Below are positions 36,081-48,797 of a stretch of DNA of 64,000 bases, in pieces. Under the pieces are notes generated by a model. It ran no database searches, was not told the DNA's origin, and was given only the letters and a program-made list of their open reading frames with translations. The stretch is taken from positions 45,473,001 to 45,537,000 of the forward strand of contig NC_068558.1 in assembly GCF_022201045.2 (NCBI RefSeq), written 5' to 3'. Numbering within the stretch: position 1 is the first letter of the stretch; each line of letters opens with the position of its first letter. This DNA comes from Citrus sinensis (Eukaryota; Streptophyta; Magnoliopsida; Sapindales; Rutaceae). The position numbers were made by a program, and so were the translations under genes.

Positions 36081-37760
36081 CCGCGTTGGCCCGTCTCTCC
36101 TATAATTCCAATCCCGATCTCGCCGTTTATGAATTGCATTTTCTAGTCATAAGCCACCCTATTATTTTGGTTAGTCATATTCTCTACTATAAAATCACCA
36201 AGAATCACATTAATGTAGTGTTTACTTGCTGGAGTGGGAGTGAGGAGTGTGGATTCCTCCCACTCCAGCGTTTACTTGCAAGTTTTGAAGGGGGAGTGGA
36301 ATTCCCACGCCGTGGGATCCACTCAATTTTGGAGTGGGGAGTGGGATTCCCACTCCCGTGGGGAGAGGTGGGAGTCCCACTCCCACTCCTTTGATACCAA
36401 AAACGCCCTTAAACAATATCAAAATTTACAATTGTACCATATATAAAAAAGACTGAATGGTAACGAATTTCAAGTTCATCAAACCCTAACCAGTGAAATC
36501 CCAAAATCTAACTCGTGAAATCCCAAAATCATTGCTCGATTTCTTCACTTGGAAAAGGTCACCAGTGCCGGCGAAAAGAGAATACATGAACTAGCCTCAA
36601 TCACGGCTTTGGAATCACTACCCACGCTGCTAAAAATTCTCTTTTGTCGATTTCGAATCATCCAAGGTAATGTTTTCTAATAACATTCATGCCGCTGATC
36701 TAGTTTTTGTTGAGTCATACATGCAACGATCTGTCATTAATTTATCTCTGTGTTACATGTGTTGCTCGAACCGATTTGCTTATTTTTTTTGGTCAAAAAG
36801 TGAAAATAAAAGAGGAAGTTCTTTTGTGTGTTGAAAGTGCTTTTTCTCTGCTTTTGCTCCTACTGCGTATAGAGACAAGATGTGGTGCCAGTTCAGTGGT
36901 CATGTGGAAGCTCTTTTTTTTTGTTTAAAATTTCTCCATTCTGGGTTGTGAAAATTTAATGCATGGATTTGGTTTTTTTCTCCCATTTTCAAGAGAGCAG
37001 TGATCGTGTACATGCAGATCCATAATTAGTCTAATGCATGCCAATTTAAGATTTTGCCATGTGTAAGATTAGGGTCCATAATTTACAACTATTTATGGTT
37101 ACAATATGTAAACATATTCGAAGGGAACTCAACAAGTGTAAACTTTTTGCAATATAATTAGTTTATATTTATATTGGAATGTAAACTTTTTGCAGTTCTT
37201 ACTTGGACATAATGATTAGTTATTGACTCCACATGTTTGACTAATATAATGATGCTGGGAAAGATAAGGCATGATAATTACATAGTCTACTTTATTCTTG
37301 TTCTCTTATTTAAGCTATTATTTCCTCTTGCTGTGACTATTGAGAAAACACTTGATCAATGACAAGTTGAAAAATAATTAGACTTATTATTATTTTAGCA
37401 AAATTTTGACCTTTTTTATGCCTCTGGCATCCAAGCATTAGCTATTTTTGTCTGTGTTTTAACAGAAAAGTAATTGAAAGAGAATGAAAGAGATTGTTTT
37501 TGCTGCTGTTCGATTTGATCAATTTCCTCTTGTTGGTTTTGGCTTATTTTATATAACTGATGGATTAGTTAATATATTTTCCAGCTCATTTAGTTGAGGT
37601 TCCATCATAAAGAAATAAAAATTAATTTTCCAGCCCATTTTATTTATCGAGTTTTCTTTTTTGTTAAGCGATAGGATGGCACGGTTGTTAGCAAGAAAGC
37701 AGAAAATCTTGGTAATTATACAAGAACTAGTTGTCATGTTGCAAATGATTATGGCTGTGT

Positions 37761-39018
37761 GTGCTGCTATGTATTCCTATGTTTACTTATCTTGTGAATT
37801 CAGCTTATAGAGTTTACCAACAACTGTCACATTTGCATGGCTTGGTGTTTGAAAGTGATATAAAATGTTTGTCACAATTAAGAATGGATAGACAAGCATT
37901 TTTCAAATTATGTAAGCTTCTTTGTGAGAAAGGGAGTTTGGTTAGAAGTAAAAGGGTGTCTCCAGAGGAAATGGTTGCAATGTTTTTGTCAATCTTAGCA
38001 CATCATGTCAAAAATCGGGTTGTCGGTTTTAACTTTAAGAGATCCAGAAGAACAGTTAGTAAATGTTTTCATGAGTGTTTAAGGGCAATGATTAGATGTC
38101 AAAAGGAATTTTGGAAGAAACCTGAGCCAATTACAAACAACTCAACGGACCCAAAATGGAAGTGGTTTACGGTAAGTATAATATTTTGTTTCATTTGTGT
38201 CTTCTCTAATACACTTTGTACATTGACTCATTAATTTTTTTTAATGGTTTATTGTAGAATTGCTTAGGAGCTTTAGATGGTACTTATATAAAAGTTCATG
38301 TTTCGGAGGCCGATAAACCAAGATATAGAACTAGAAAAAATGAGATTGCAACAAATGTTTTGGGAGTTTGTTCACAAGATATGCAATTTATATATGTCTT
38401 ACCGGGTTGGGAAAGTTCAACTCATGATATGCGCGTGCTAAAAGATGCATTAACTAGAAGAAATGGGTTAAAAGTCCCTCATGGTAATAAATTTAACCAA
38501 ATTTTTCTTTAGCTTGTGAGAGTATATTACTTGGCGAATGATTTTTTTTCATACAACGTTATCTTATTCTTTTTATAGGTTATTATTACTTGGTTGATGC
38601 TGGCTATACCAATGGGATGGGTTTTCTTTCACCATATAGAGGGGAACGTTATCATTTGAGCGATTTTCGTGATGGACACCAACCTCATACACCAAAAGAG
38701 TTTTTTAATATGAAACACTCTAGTGCTCGCAATGTGATTGAGCAATGTTTCGGGATATTAAAGAAGAGATGGGCTGTACTTAGAAGTCCCGCTTTTTATG
38801 ATATTATAACACAACGTCGTATAATATCCGTTTGTTGTATGTTGCACAATTTCATAAGAACGGAAATGTCTATCGATGTTATGGAAGAAGAAATAGATGA
38901 TGACATAGGGGACAATGTTGACGAAGCACAATTCATTGAGTCAATTGACACTTCAAATGAGTGGTCTGCTTGGAGAGATAATTTAGCTCAAGAGATGTGG
39001 AACATGAGGAATGCATGA
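37761..39018 (+). CDS. Harbinger transposase (HARBI1-like DDE nuclease)
   Basis: Exons are 37761-38171, 38258-38483 and 38579-39018, with GT-AG introns of 86 and 95 bp; 358 aa if the start at 37761 is correct (an upstream non-coding exon or another start is possible). The N-terminal part (MDRQAFFKLCKLL, RSKRVSPEEMVAMFL) resembles the helix-turn-helix region of plant PIF transposases. The catalytic DDE_Tnp_4 domain shows the first Asp in LGALDGTYI, the second in STHDMRVL, and the Glu in SSARNVIEQCFGILKKRW. The conserved DAGYTN motif lies between them. No internal stop or frameshift is present, which is unusual for an old element. The acidic C-terminus (EEEIDDDIGDN) is normal for this family. 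Cut-and-paste transposition with TAA/TTA targets is the known activity. Confidence 0.9.
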
Positions 39019-39288
39019 GGACATTCGTTTATTATCATTGTAGTTTGTTAAATCACTTTTAATGGTATTTAACAATGTATTTGTTTGGTGTGTTCCTTCA
39101 ATGAAAATGTGATTGTTTTAATTGACAATGTATTATTTTATATTTGCTGTTTATGCAATTTATTATTATTTTTTATGATGAATTATTTTTGCCATTTATT
39201 TTCATTTTATATGTTGCATTTAACTATACAATCAAGTGTAGTTGACGTTATACTTTTTTTATAACAAATTTATTTTATTGTAAATAGA

Positions 39289-40699
39289 ATGAGTCAAAGA
39301 GGTCGTGGGCTGTCGAAGCATTACTGGACAACAGCCCAAGATGATGCATTGGTAGATTCATTGTATGAATTGAGTCAAAATCCAATGTGGCGGGTAGATT
39401 GTGGGTTCAAAACTGGATACTTGAATCAACTTGAAAGTATGTTGGAGTTGAAAATTCCAGGATGTGGATTGAAAGCATCTCCCCATATTGAATCTAGAGT
39501 TAAGTATTTCAAGCTAAAACATAATGTTGTGGCAGACATGTTAGCTCTAAGTGGGTTTGGTTGGGATTCAGAGAAGTCGATGATCGTATGTGATAAAAGT
39601 GTTTACGATGAGTATGTGAAGGTAAAATACCTAACTTTATTCTTTCTATTGAGAGTTAGGGAGTAGATCATAATTGGTTTTGAAGTTTATAATGTCCTTT
39701 ATCTATCTGATTTATTTCATTTGGGCTGTTTTGGATGTTCGTGCTCTGTTTTTGACTCCGTTTCTGGGCTGTTTATGTTGATGGGCTGTTCATGTTTCTT
39801 TGTTCCATTATTATTTCTAGGCTTCATTCTTTTGATGTGTTGATCTTGTTTCTTTGTTAAATATTTGTTGTTTATGTTCGTTTAAGATTAAAGGGCACTG
39901 ATTGTTTAACATTAATCAATCATTTGTTGTCCTGTTTATGTTGTTGTGCTGTTCATGTTTCTTTGTTTTGTTATTCCCCCAACAGAAAAGAAAGGATGCA
40001 AGTGGGTTATTTCTCAAACCATTTCCCCATTATTACACATTGAGTGAGATCTTTGGTCGTGATAGAGCTAATGGAGCAAATGCCGGCAATGCTGATGATG
40101 ACGAAGAAGAGGTACGTCATGAAGACAATTTTAATTTCACCTTAGGAAATGATTCCACTCATGAGACTTTTATGGAGAATATTCTTGATGATATGTCACA
40201 CACTCCACAATCACATGCACATGCTAATGAAAATGAAAGCATTCCAAGTAATTCCAGCCATCCCAAGAAGAAAAGAAGAACCAAGGACAAGACATTTGAA
40301 AATATGTCTTCAAATATGGGGGCAATGGCAGACTCCATTTCAGCCATTGTACCCAAGCTTGATGGGTTGATTAGCGTACTTTCTACTGCTGACAAAGAAT
40401 TATCTGATTTACAAGCTAAGTTGTATGGTGAAATATGTAAGATTGAAGGCTTAGGCGAGCAAGAAATATTAGATGTGATTGATATTTTGGCAACCAAACA
40501 TGATATGCTACGTGTGTTCTTTAACTTGCCCAATGAGCTGAAAAAAGGGGTATATCCTTCGAAAGATTGGTCGTGGTTTGTGAGATGCAGTCCTTGTATT
40601 AGTCTGGAAATTTGGATTGTGTTTTGTCAAATGAACACACTATTTTGGAACTTTAGAGATGTGTTCTTATATAATATTATTTTGGAACCTTGGACTTGA
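39289..40699 (+). CDS. Harbinger accessory Myb/SANT-like DNA-binding protein
   Basis: Exon 1 is 39289-39621 and exon 2 39986-40699, with a 364-bp GT-AG intron; about 348 aa. The N-terminus (KHYWTTAQDDALVDSLYEL to WRVDCGFKTGYLNQLE) is the Myb/SANT-like domain of the plant Myb_DNA-bind_3 group. After the intron come FLKPFPHYYTLSEIFGRDRANG, a D/E-rich stretch, a basic PKKKRRTKDK nuclear-localisation-like signal and a helical C-terminal part. In PIF/Harbinger elements this protein binds the subterminal DNA and brings the transposase into the nucleus. The last 50 residues look less typical, so another small intron or an earlier end is possible. Confidence 0.8.
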
Positions 40700-40858
40700 G
40701 GTGCTATGTAATATATTTTGGGGTTCGAAACTATATCGAACTAATGAACAATATTTAATTTTGTTTTCATGGCTATATTGATTTACTTTATACTGCAGTC
40801 TAATGATATTTTTGGACCATAGTGGTGGGGACTTCATTCTACCAAGTATTACTATTGG

Positions 40859-41530
40859 CAAAATGGCTTATAGCTCCAGGCATCAAAACTGATGGCTGCC
40901 CTATGCCTTGATTTGTTCATATTTAGAACAAGTTGTGTATTCATGTGGTCTAATTGTACAAATTTGATCCTTGGGAGTTACCAAGTACCTCAGATTTTAA
41001 TCGTGTAATGTTTGTATTTGTCTAATTGTCATGAAAAACATGAATTAGCTTTAGTGATCAAAGACAGTTGAAAGTTAATGTGAACAAGGAATTGTTTTTA
41101 GCTTTGTAAAGCACTTTTTCATTTGTTTTATTTATTTGATTCCTGTTAGAATCTTTCTTCACATGGGGCCTTAACTTTTTGTACTAAAAGCCAATTTTAT
41201 GGGATTTAAGTTTTCATGTACAATAATGAGAAAAAAAACAGTGAGTAGCTGTTTTATATTCGGTCATTCTGTTTACCTTAATCTTATTGATTTGAGAATT
41301 CAACAAAATGTAAATTTGCAGAGAAATCATTCCTTCCAAAACGAGATATGGAATGGTTCTTCTTCTGTCCTAGGGATCGAAATTACCAAATAGAGCCACC
41401 AAAACTAGCTACTGGAAAGCCACTGGAAAAGATAGAAAGGTTGTTTGCCAAAATGGCCTGTAGCTCCAGGCATCAAAACTGATGGCTGCCCTATGCCTTG
41501 ATATGTTCATATTTAGAACAAGTTGTGTAT
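40859..41530. repeat. 82-bp direct repeat within the Harbinger element
   Basis: The segments 40859-40940 and 41449-41530 match with about 3 mismatches and include AGCTCCAGGCATCAAAAC and GATGGCTGCCCTATGCC. They are 590 bp apart in the 3' non-coding part of the transposon. Confidence 0.9.
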
Positions 41531-42043
41531 GCACATAAAATTTGAAAAAATAAATAAATAAAAAATAACAGGATGGAAAAATTAAAGTTGTGAAAAATAA
41601 TTTTCTTGACGATGGCACAATGTAATAGTATAATCTAACATTTTAAATTGTCTTTTGTTTATACAGATAAATATTACCAATAATTTTTAGTTTTAAAATT
41701 AAAATAAAATTCACAAAAAAATTTATTTTACGTCATTAAAAATAATTAGTATTTTATATAATTAAAATTAATGATAAAATAAATAGGTTATTGTACAAAT
41801 ATTTTTTTATTCATTTTTTTAAAAAAAACTACAAATTCTTTACATAAGGATAAAATTATAATTTAAAACAATTTACTCCCAATCCAAGACAAAGTAAACA
41901 AATAATTGGGATTCTGATTGACAATCCATACTTTCATTTAGTCTAAGTAAACACTCTACTCCCACTCCCACTCCACACTCCTAATCCCAGGATTCCCACT
42001 CCTCAGGATTCCCAATCCAATCCAAAAAGTAAACGCAACATAA

Positions 42044-45000
42044 CAGTATTCAACAAGAAAGCTTTTAGCATGTCAAAGCCATATTAGTTGTATTATAGTT
42101 GCGGGAAGAAAAACTGTATTTTCTAGGTATTTTTAGATTAAGAAATGATTTATATATTATTCTAACCTAAATTTTGTACTTAAATTTTAGACTCAAATCT
42201 TAAACCATTGATTTTAAACAATCTAACGGTGGATGATAGTCGTGATTAAATACTACGTTGAATTTCATTGTCGACCATTGAATTGTTTAAAATTTGTGGC
42301 TCAAAATTTACGTAAAAATTTTAAGTTAAAAATTGAAGTAGCTCGGCCCATAAGAAATTATAATTTATAACAAGGGCATTTTCAAAACTAAGGCAAGTGC
42401 TAACAGTCCTAACTCCCGCAATAATTTATCCTAAAAGAAACCGAATTAGGCAAATTGTGAGCCCCTTTCAATTGGAAAGAGCTACTACAGAGTATAGACC
42501 TGAAGTGATCAGATCAATGCTAATGTAATTGCATGTATAGGGTTCCCAGTTCACTTCCCAGAGTCTGCTCACATAACTTTGACATGCTTTCTGCATATAT
42601 ATAGCTGCTGAGAGCTGGAGTACGCCATGAATGATAACGTAATTCTTAATATTTTTATATTGATTGATGGATCTACTACTGAGAAGAAATATAGCTAAAA
42701 ACAAACTATCGTACCATGCACATGCATTTATTGATGTTAATCTAATTGCATATATTGTAGTCAGTGGTCACAAACTAATGGTGCTGCGTCGTTGCTCTTT
42801 CTTTTTCATCTTTCCAGAAAAGGAATTTGGCTAAAAATAACAGAAGAAAACAATAACAAATTAAATAAAGTTCGTACATATCATAGCTGTATTCTAGACA
42901 AGGAAAATAACCAAGCTACCTACTCTAGCAGTCTCATTGCAAGTTACAACAGCTGCGCCATGGCTCTCTTGAACACAGTGTGTCCTGATCCTAGCAATCA
43001 AGCATGCATGAATGTATACAATCACTCAGTCTGAAATTAATCCGATCACATGCATTTTCTAATCGGTTCGGCTAATATAATATTTGGTTAGGGTCAGAAT
43101 CTATTAGATTGGAGGTGGTATATGGGCAAAAACTGCAAATTGTACTTGTTTTGGTTCCTGAATACATAAATGGGAAGCCGGGAAGGGCCATCACTGCTCA
43201 ATTGACTGACGGGAGCTGCTACCTTACGAGTGGGGTTCACGGGTCGGTTGTGTGAGGGGCTGTACCTTGCGTCTTACGTTAAACCTAAGGTGGCAAAATC
43301 CTTGAGTTAATTGTGGCGGAATCAGTTCCCGACAAGACATCACATGGGCACATCCGCACATGTACTAGAAGCCCAAGTCATAATTTACTGGACCATGAAA
43401 GATGGTGGGTGGACCTTAATTCAACAAAAGATAAAAAGAAATGTCCTTTTCGGTGTGCGGTGTGGGGGAGTGTCATTATTGTTTAATTACCCTAACAATT
43501 ATAAAATATCAAATTAGTACAAGAAATATTATTATTTATCATCTTATTATTATATTTTATAAAATCTGTTATTTTATTATGTTTTCCTTAGTGTCTTTAA
43601 TTGACCAATTAATTGACTAATATTTCAATACTGTAGTGCTTTGCTTTTTTTGGACAAAAATTTTTATTAAAAGGTAAAATTATTATTTTATTAGTTAATT
43701 AACTAGTCAACTAATAGTGCTAACAAAAATGTAGTAAAATGATCGGTTTTGTAAAAATAAATTTGTAAAACCATAGATTACAATATTTTTTCTTGTCATT
43801 TGATATATTGCATTCTTTTAATAAAAAATAATTATAAAAAGTTCAAATAATTTTTAAAATTTTCAAATAAAGAAGAATTTTAGAAAATTAATTAATTAAA
43901 TCTATCTTAATTTTTTTGTAACTTAGATATTTAATTATATTTGACTACTACGATTGCTTTAACCTAAGTTGAAATTGGTTATTTTACCCTTATAATATAA
44001 AAGTGCCAATAATTTGCTTTTAACGTTAATAGTACTTTTTTATTTTTTATACAAAGCTCATTATTTCTAAATAATGTGTCAATACTATTAGTATGATCAT
44101 CAATCTTTAATTAAAAAATATAACGACTTATGGTGTAATACTCATGTAAATTATTGAATTGTCAAATTTATATAATTTACATATAGGATATTATAATTTT
44201 TTATATTTTATTTTAAAATGTTTAATTATAGGTCACAAAATTAAGTACCTAAATTGTTAGATACAAAAATATATATTTATTGGGCCAATTTTTCATATTA
44301 TTTACGAGGGTAAAATAGTGGAATAAAACTTATATTAAAGCAAGTTGTATAGTCAAAGAAATGTAAATGAAAAAATTTCAGTATTAATTTATATTTATTA
44401 AAAATAATATAAACTTGCAGTAAATATTTTTTAGAAGTGGGGTGGGTTTACACAGGTAGTGCAGTGAAAATATCCCCACACTTGCTAAAATAGTGAAACA
44501 ATAATGTTTTTTTGTGTTAATTTTTTATACTATTTTCTTTACAAATATTGTTATTGCATAAATAAATAAATAAATAAAAAGAAAACAAATCAGGTATCCA
44601 CATTGATAATTTGATAATTTCCTTGATACTACATTCAATCAATTCATAGCCAATTACAAGGGTTGGGATATTTCTATCCCACTACTTATGTAAATCCATC
44701 CCAATTTAAAAATATAAATGTCATAAGTTTACATTATTTTTAAAATATACAAATCAACAAAAAAAATTATAATAATTAATCAATTAAATCCTTCTTATTC
44801 ATTTTTTTTTGTTTTACATAGGTATCTTTACTTATTATTATTGCTTTAAGATAAGTTTTATCTGACTAGTTTATCATAGCAATATAAAATAATCAAATTA
44901 CTTTAGAAAAAGCATATGTTATTATTTCTAATAAATAGATATCTAATTTTATTTGATCAAATATCTAAGTTTCTTCCTTTATTTATAATTTTAAAGAATA

Positions 45001-46713
45001 ACATAGAATTATAATAATTTTTTTTTTTTTTCAAAGTGAGGTCGGTTTGTTGGTGAAAATATCACCTCCCCAAGTATATAAGAGGAAGCAGAGCAAGGCT
45101 TGTCGGCGTCCAAATCCTTTAATCAAAAACTTACAATTTCAACCCCACCCCTTTATTCTATTAATATATTTACAATTGCAATTACTTAATTCGTTTTCAG
45201 ATTTCAGAATACTTAGCTTGTATATGTCATTTCAGTCTAATTAAATACTCCCAAAAAAAGGAAAAAGCCTTTTTCAACAAATTAGTTATTTGGCTGCCTA
45301 TTTTTAGCATGCAAACATCTTGTAACATTTAGGTCATATTTAAAATTGAGGTGGTGTAACTTTTAAATTATAATTGATGTGGAAAAAAAATTGTAATTAT
45401 GAAGCAAAAGTTAATACTATATAATAAATATACATTTTAAATAATAATTTTGATAAAATTATTAAAGATATAATATATTTTTCATTATACAAGTAAAAAA
45501 TCACATCAACATAACTTCTAAGATACAGCAGTTTGTGTTTACCAAACACCTTAGTCTGTCTAACCTCAATCTCAAATAAACTCTTAGTACTACGAATTTG
45601 GAACCTGAAAATCATGAACACCAAAAGGACATTTGGGTGTGGAAAGTCGTTAAATGAACTCATTTATGCATTTGATAGCAAAATTTCCTTAGTTAATATT
45701 TAGTGCTGAATATCAATGTGCATTGAAGTGACTATTCTTAAATCAAATTAACAATTAATAATTAAGTGTTTATGAGCTTAAGATACCGTTAAAATTGAAA
45801 GTTCTATAAATATAGGTAGATCCATCAAGGCTCATGAAGTGCTTCAGCTCTTTTTATGCCATTGTTTTTTCATGTAAGTATGCTTAAGCCCCTTCTAAAA
45901 GCGTCAAATAAAAATTTTGACCCCATTTTCTACAAAACAAAATTTTTATAGTTCAATCATAAGAATTCTATTTAGTGGTTTTTGAAACATGGTAGTCCAA
46001 TTTAAAATAAATAAATTATGTTGTTATTTTTTAATTTTAAATATATTCAAATGAACAATTAAAAAAATTTCTCAAATTGAAATAAAATTTTTGGAACTAA
46101 GCCCGCGCCGCCTCTCACCTCCTCCCCCCAATTTAAGTATATGGGTTCGCCACTGTCTGTAAATTAATAATTTCATAACCATACAAAACCTATTAATTTA
46201 AAGATGTATTAATTAATCAATAAATTAATAAATTAATAATTTATAGATTGTATATACAATTCATTGAAGGTACATTATAATAAACTAAAATTCATTGTAT
46301 TTTACCAACCTAATAAATTAAAAATGAATTAATCCACTAAATACAAATCAAATTAATAAAAAGATAAAGTTCTTGCAATTTTAGAATTCAATTCCAAAGC
46401 TTCTATAAGCATTAAGTGAAACTAGATATGAGATCCAACTATATTTAAAGAAAAAACAAGTAATAATAGAGTTACATTTTATTTAATATAATAAAATAAT
46501 AAAATTTATAATTTCAGTAAATTATTAATTTATAATATGAATGAGACCACTAAGTTGTGTAAGAGTTTAAAAAAAATATCATCTTACTAATTTATTAAAG
46601 CTATTAACTTAATTCTTCGGCCCAAGTCAATAAAACAAAAAAACTATTATGTAATAGAGGTTGTTAATTTAGTGGGTATTAAATGATAGATGTTTTACTG
46701 TGAAGGAAAACAC
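42044..46713. other. intergenic DNA between the two Harbinger elements
   Basis: AT-rich with no coding region I can support. Frames around 42792-43034 and 43311-43517 have no family resemblance. A dispersed MITE-like repeat lies at 45330-45555. Confidence 0.5.
45330..45555 (+). repeat. dispersed AT-rich MITE-like repeat, copy 3
   Basis: The core TAAATAATAATTTTGATAAA and AGATATAATA, ending TTTTTCATTATACAAGTA, match the copy at 57952 closely and those at 16553 and 7945 more loosely. Confidence 0.6.
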
Positions 46714-46716
46714 TAA

Positions 46717-47585
46717 GGTAGCGTTTACTTTTTAGATTGGATTGGGAATCCTAAGGAGTGGGAATCCTAGGATTGAGAATGTGGAGTGGGAGTGGGAGTA
46801 GGTTATTTACTTACACTGGAATGGAAGTATGGATTAGAGATCAGAATCCAATTTATGTGTTTACTTTGTCTTGGATTGAGAGTAAATAGTTTCAAATTAC
46901 AATTTTATCCTTATTTAAAGAATTATAGTTTTTAATTACAAAACTAATAAAAAATATATTTAATGAATAATATTTATTTTATTATATTTGTAAATTTATT
47001 ATAATTATTAATATTCTTAATTATGAACAATAAATTATTAATTTTAATACAAAATGAAACCTTATTTTATTTTATTTAATATAATATATTAAATTTATTA
47101 TTATATAAAATAATAATATAATATTATTTAGTACAAAATTAATATTTTCTTAGAATAAACTATTTATTATTATTAATATTAAATAAATATAATACTATTA
47201 TTTTTAAAATAAATATAATAATATTACATTTATTAATTCTCTATTAATATAATAATATTATTTTAAAATAATTTTAACTTAGAATCAATGCAAATTATTA
47301 TTTAGTTAAATATAATATTATTATTCAAATAAATATAATAATATTATTCAAATAAATATAATAATATTTATTTTATTTTATTAATTATAAAATATTAAAT
47401 TAAATTAAATTAAAAAAAATAAAAGGGTAAAAAAGGGAGAGGTGGGAGTGGGAATCCACTCCCACTCCAAAAATGGGTAGGGCCCACGGAGTGGGATTCC
47501 CACTCCCTTCCCATTTAGATGAAGTAAACGCTGGAGTGGGAGGAATCCACACTCCTCACTCCCACTCCAGCAAGTAAACACAACA
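46717..47585 (-). mobile_element. non-autonomous derivative of the Harbinger element, 869 bp
   Basis: TAA flanks it on both sides (46714-46716 and 47586-47588). The left end (GTAGCGTTTACTTTTTAGAT) is the complement of the right end of the 5.8-kb element, and the right end (GCAAGTAAACACAACA) the complement of its left end. About 80-100 bp at each end match, including the palindromic GGAGTGGGAGGAATCCACAC motif. The AT-rich interior has no genes. It is in the opposite orientation to the full element. Confidence 0.88.
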
Positions 47586-47588
47586 TAA

Positions 47589-48138
47589 ATAACGGGTCAG
47601 AAATTGAGAGGTTTGTGTCCAAATAATGGGAAAAGGACATTCAACCCCTCAACATTTAAGAAAAGGGATAAAAAACCCCTCAACATTTTAAAAAGGACTT
47701 ATAAATCCCTTTTCGTTAATAAACTTTATTATTTTCTGCAGGAATGGGCACACCGGAAGAATTTTATTAGCAACGGTCTTAATTGTACGCAACCTCCGCA
47801 AGGTTCGAAAGGAAGTGTAAAATGACAACGCAGATATTTATGCCCTTGCTGATCTGTGAGCAGATATGGAAGAAATGAATTGTCCTCATATGTAATTTGC
47901 TCGGTGGACGTGGTTTAACATATCCACATATAAAGATATATGCGCTCGATCGTTGACAGTTAATTTACAAATATTTTTAAGCAATTAATTAAAATATTCA
48001 AAATATATTGAAATAATTTTTAAAATATATTAGAGATAATATAATTAATTAATGTGTGTGTACATATATAAAAAATTTATATAATCATTACTTATTAATT
48101 TTTTTTTTTTTAAAAAATATAATATAATATTATTTACT
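47589..48138. other. intergenic DNA
   Basis: The words AACCCCTCAACATTT and its near copy repeat at about 47643-47690. No gene seen. Confidence 0.45.
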
Positions 48139-48147
48139 TTTTTATTA

Positions 48148-48592
48148 GGGTTAATTTTGTCCTGCCTCCAACTGTTTTAACATTTTTCGCCACGCACCCA
48201 TATGTTTCGAAAATACTCACTCCACACTCAATTCCGTTAATTTGACCGTTATGTTTAATGGAGCTATTTGAAATTTAAGTAAATATCCGAAATACCCCTT
48301 ATCTTGAATTAGAGAAAAATAAAATGAGATAAAATATTAATTTAATAATTAATGTTTACATTAAAAAATTTTATTTAAAGGTAATTAATAATAATTTCAT
48401 TAATTAAATTATCAAATAAATTTAATTTATCATCATCAAATAATATTTAGGATATGAATTTTTAAATTTGCCCTTTGATCGTTAGAATAAACGGTCAAAT
48501 TAACGGAATTGGGTGTGGAGTGAATATTTTCAAAATATATGGGTGCGTGACGAAAAATATTGAAACAGTTGGGTGCAGGACAAAATTAACCC
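48148..48592. mobile_element. Mutator-type MITE with 103-bp terminal inverted repeats, 445 bp
   Basis: The arms 48148-48250 and 48490-48592 are the same length and differ at about 9 of 103 positions; the ends are GGGTTAATTTTGTCC. The 9-bp target duplication TTTTTATTA lies at 48139-48147 and 48593-48601. Long TIRs plus 9-bp duplications are the Mutator hallmark. It ends 206 bp upstream of the PME ATG at 48798. Confidence 0.9.
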
Positions 48593-48797
48593 TTTTTATT
48601 ACAGTAACTCAAAATTATTCTAAAAATTCCCCTGCAGCGCAGATGCAAATAAAGTTGCTTTTGATGCTGTCCTTATGAGTTCCAAATACTAGACGTACCA
48701 GGTCACTACTATTCTTCTCTGCTTACTTACATCTCACTCCTCAGTTTTACTCTCTCCCTCAGAGCTGAACTGAACCACCAAAAAAAAAAAAAAAAAA

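Larger units (their letters stand above)
36214..42040 (+). mobile_element. PIF/Harbinger DNA transposon, 5.83 kb
   Basis: The left end TGTAGTGTTTACTTGCT and the right end, complement TGTTGCGTTTACTTTTT, form terminal inverted repeats. TAA target duplications lie at 36211-36213 and 42041-42043. GGAGTGGGAG-rich subterminal repeats occur at both ends, and the left one is itself palindromic. The element holds the two genes typical of the superfamily, a DDE transposase and a Myb/SANT-like protein, both in plus orientation with open frames. It is a candidate autonomous copy. Confidence 0.9.

Noticed and set aside
35765-36394. 209-codon frame after the epoxide hydrolase gene
   Set aside because: It crosses the broken exon copy in a wrong frame and runs into the Harbinger terminal repeat, so it is a chance join.
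36222-36446. Frames rich in G, V, P and S at the Harbinger left end
   Set aside because: They are translations of the GGAGTGGGAG terminal repeats and have no protein meaning.
40149-40533. Frames on both strands within the Myb-like exon
   Set aside because: Shadows of the accessory Harbinger gene.
48475-48678. 67-codon frame upstream of the plus-strand PME
   Set aside because: It lies mostly within the right arm of the Mutator MITE.
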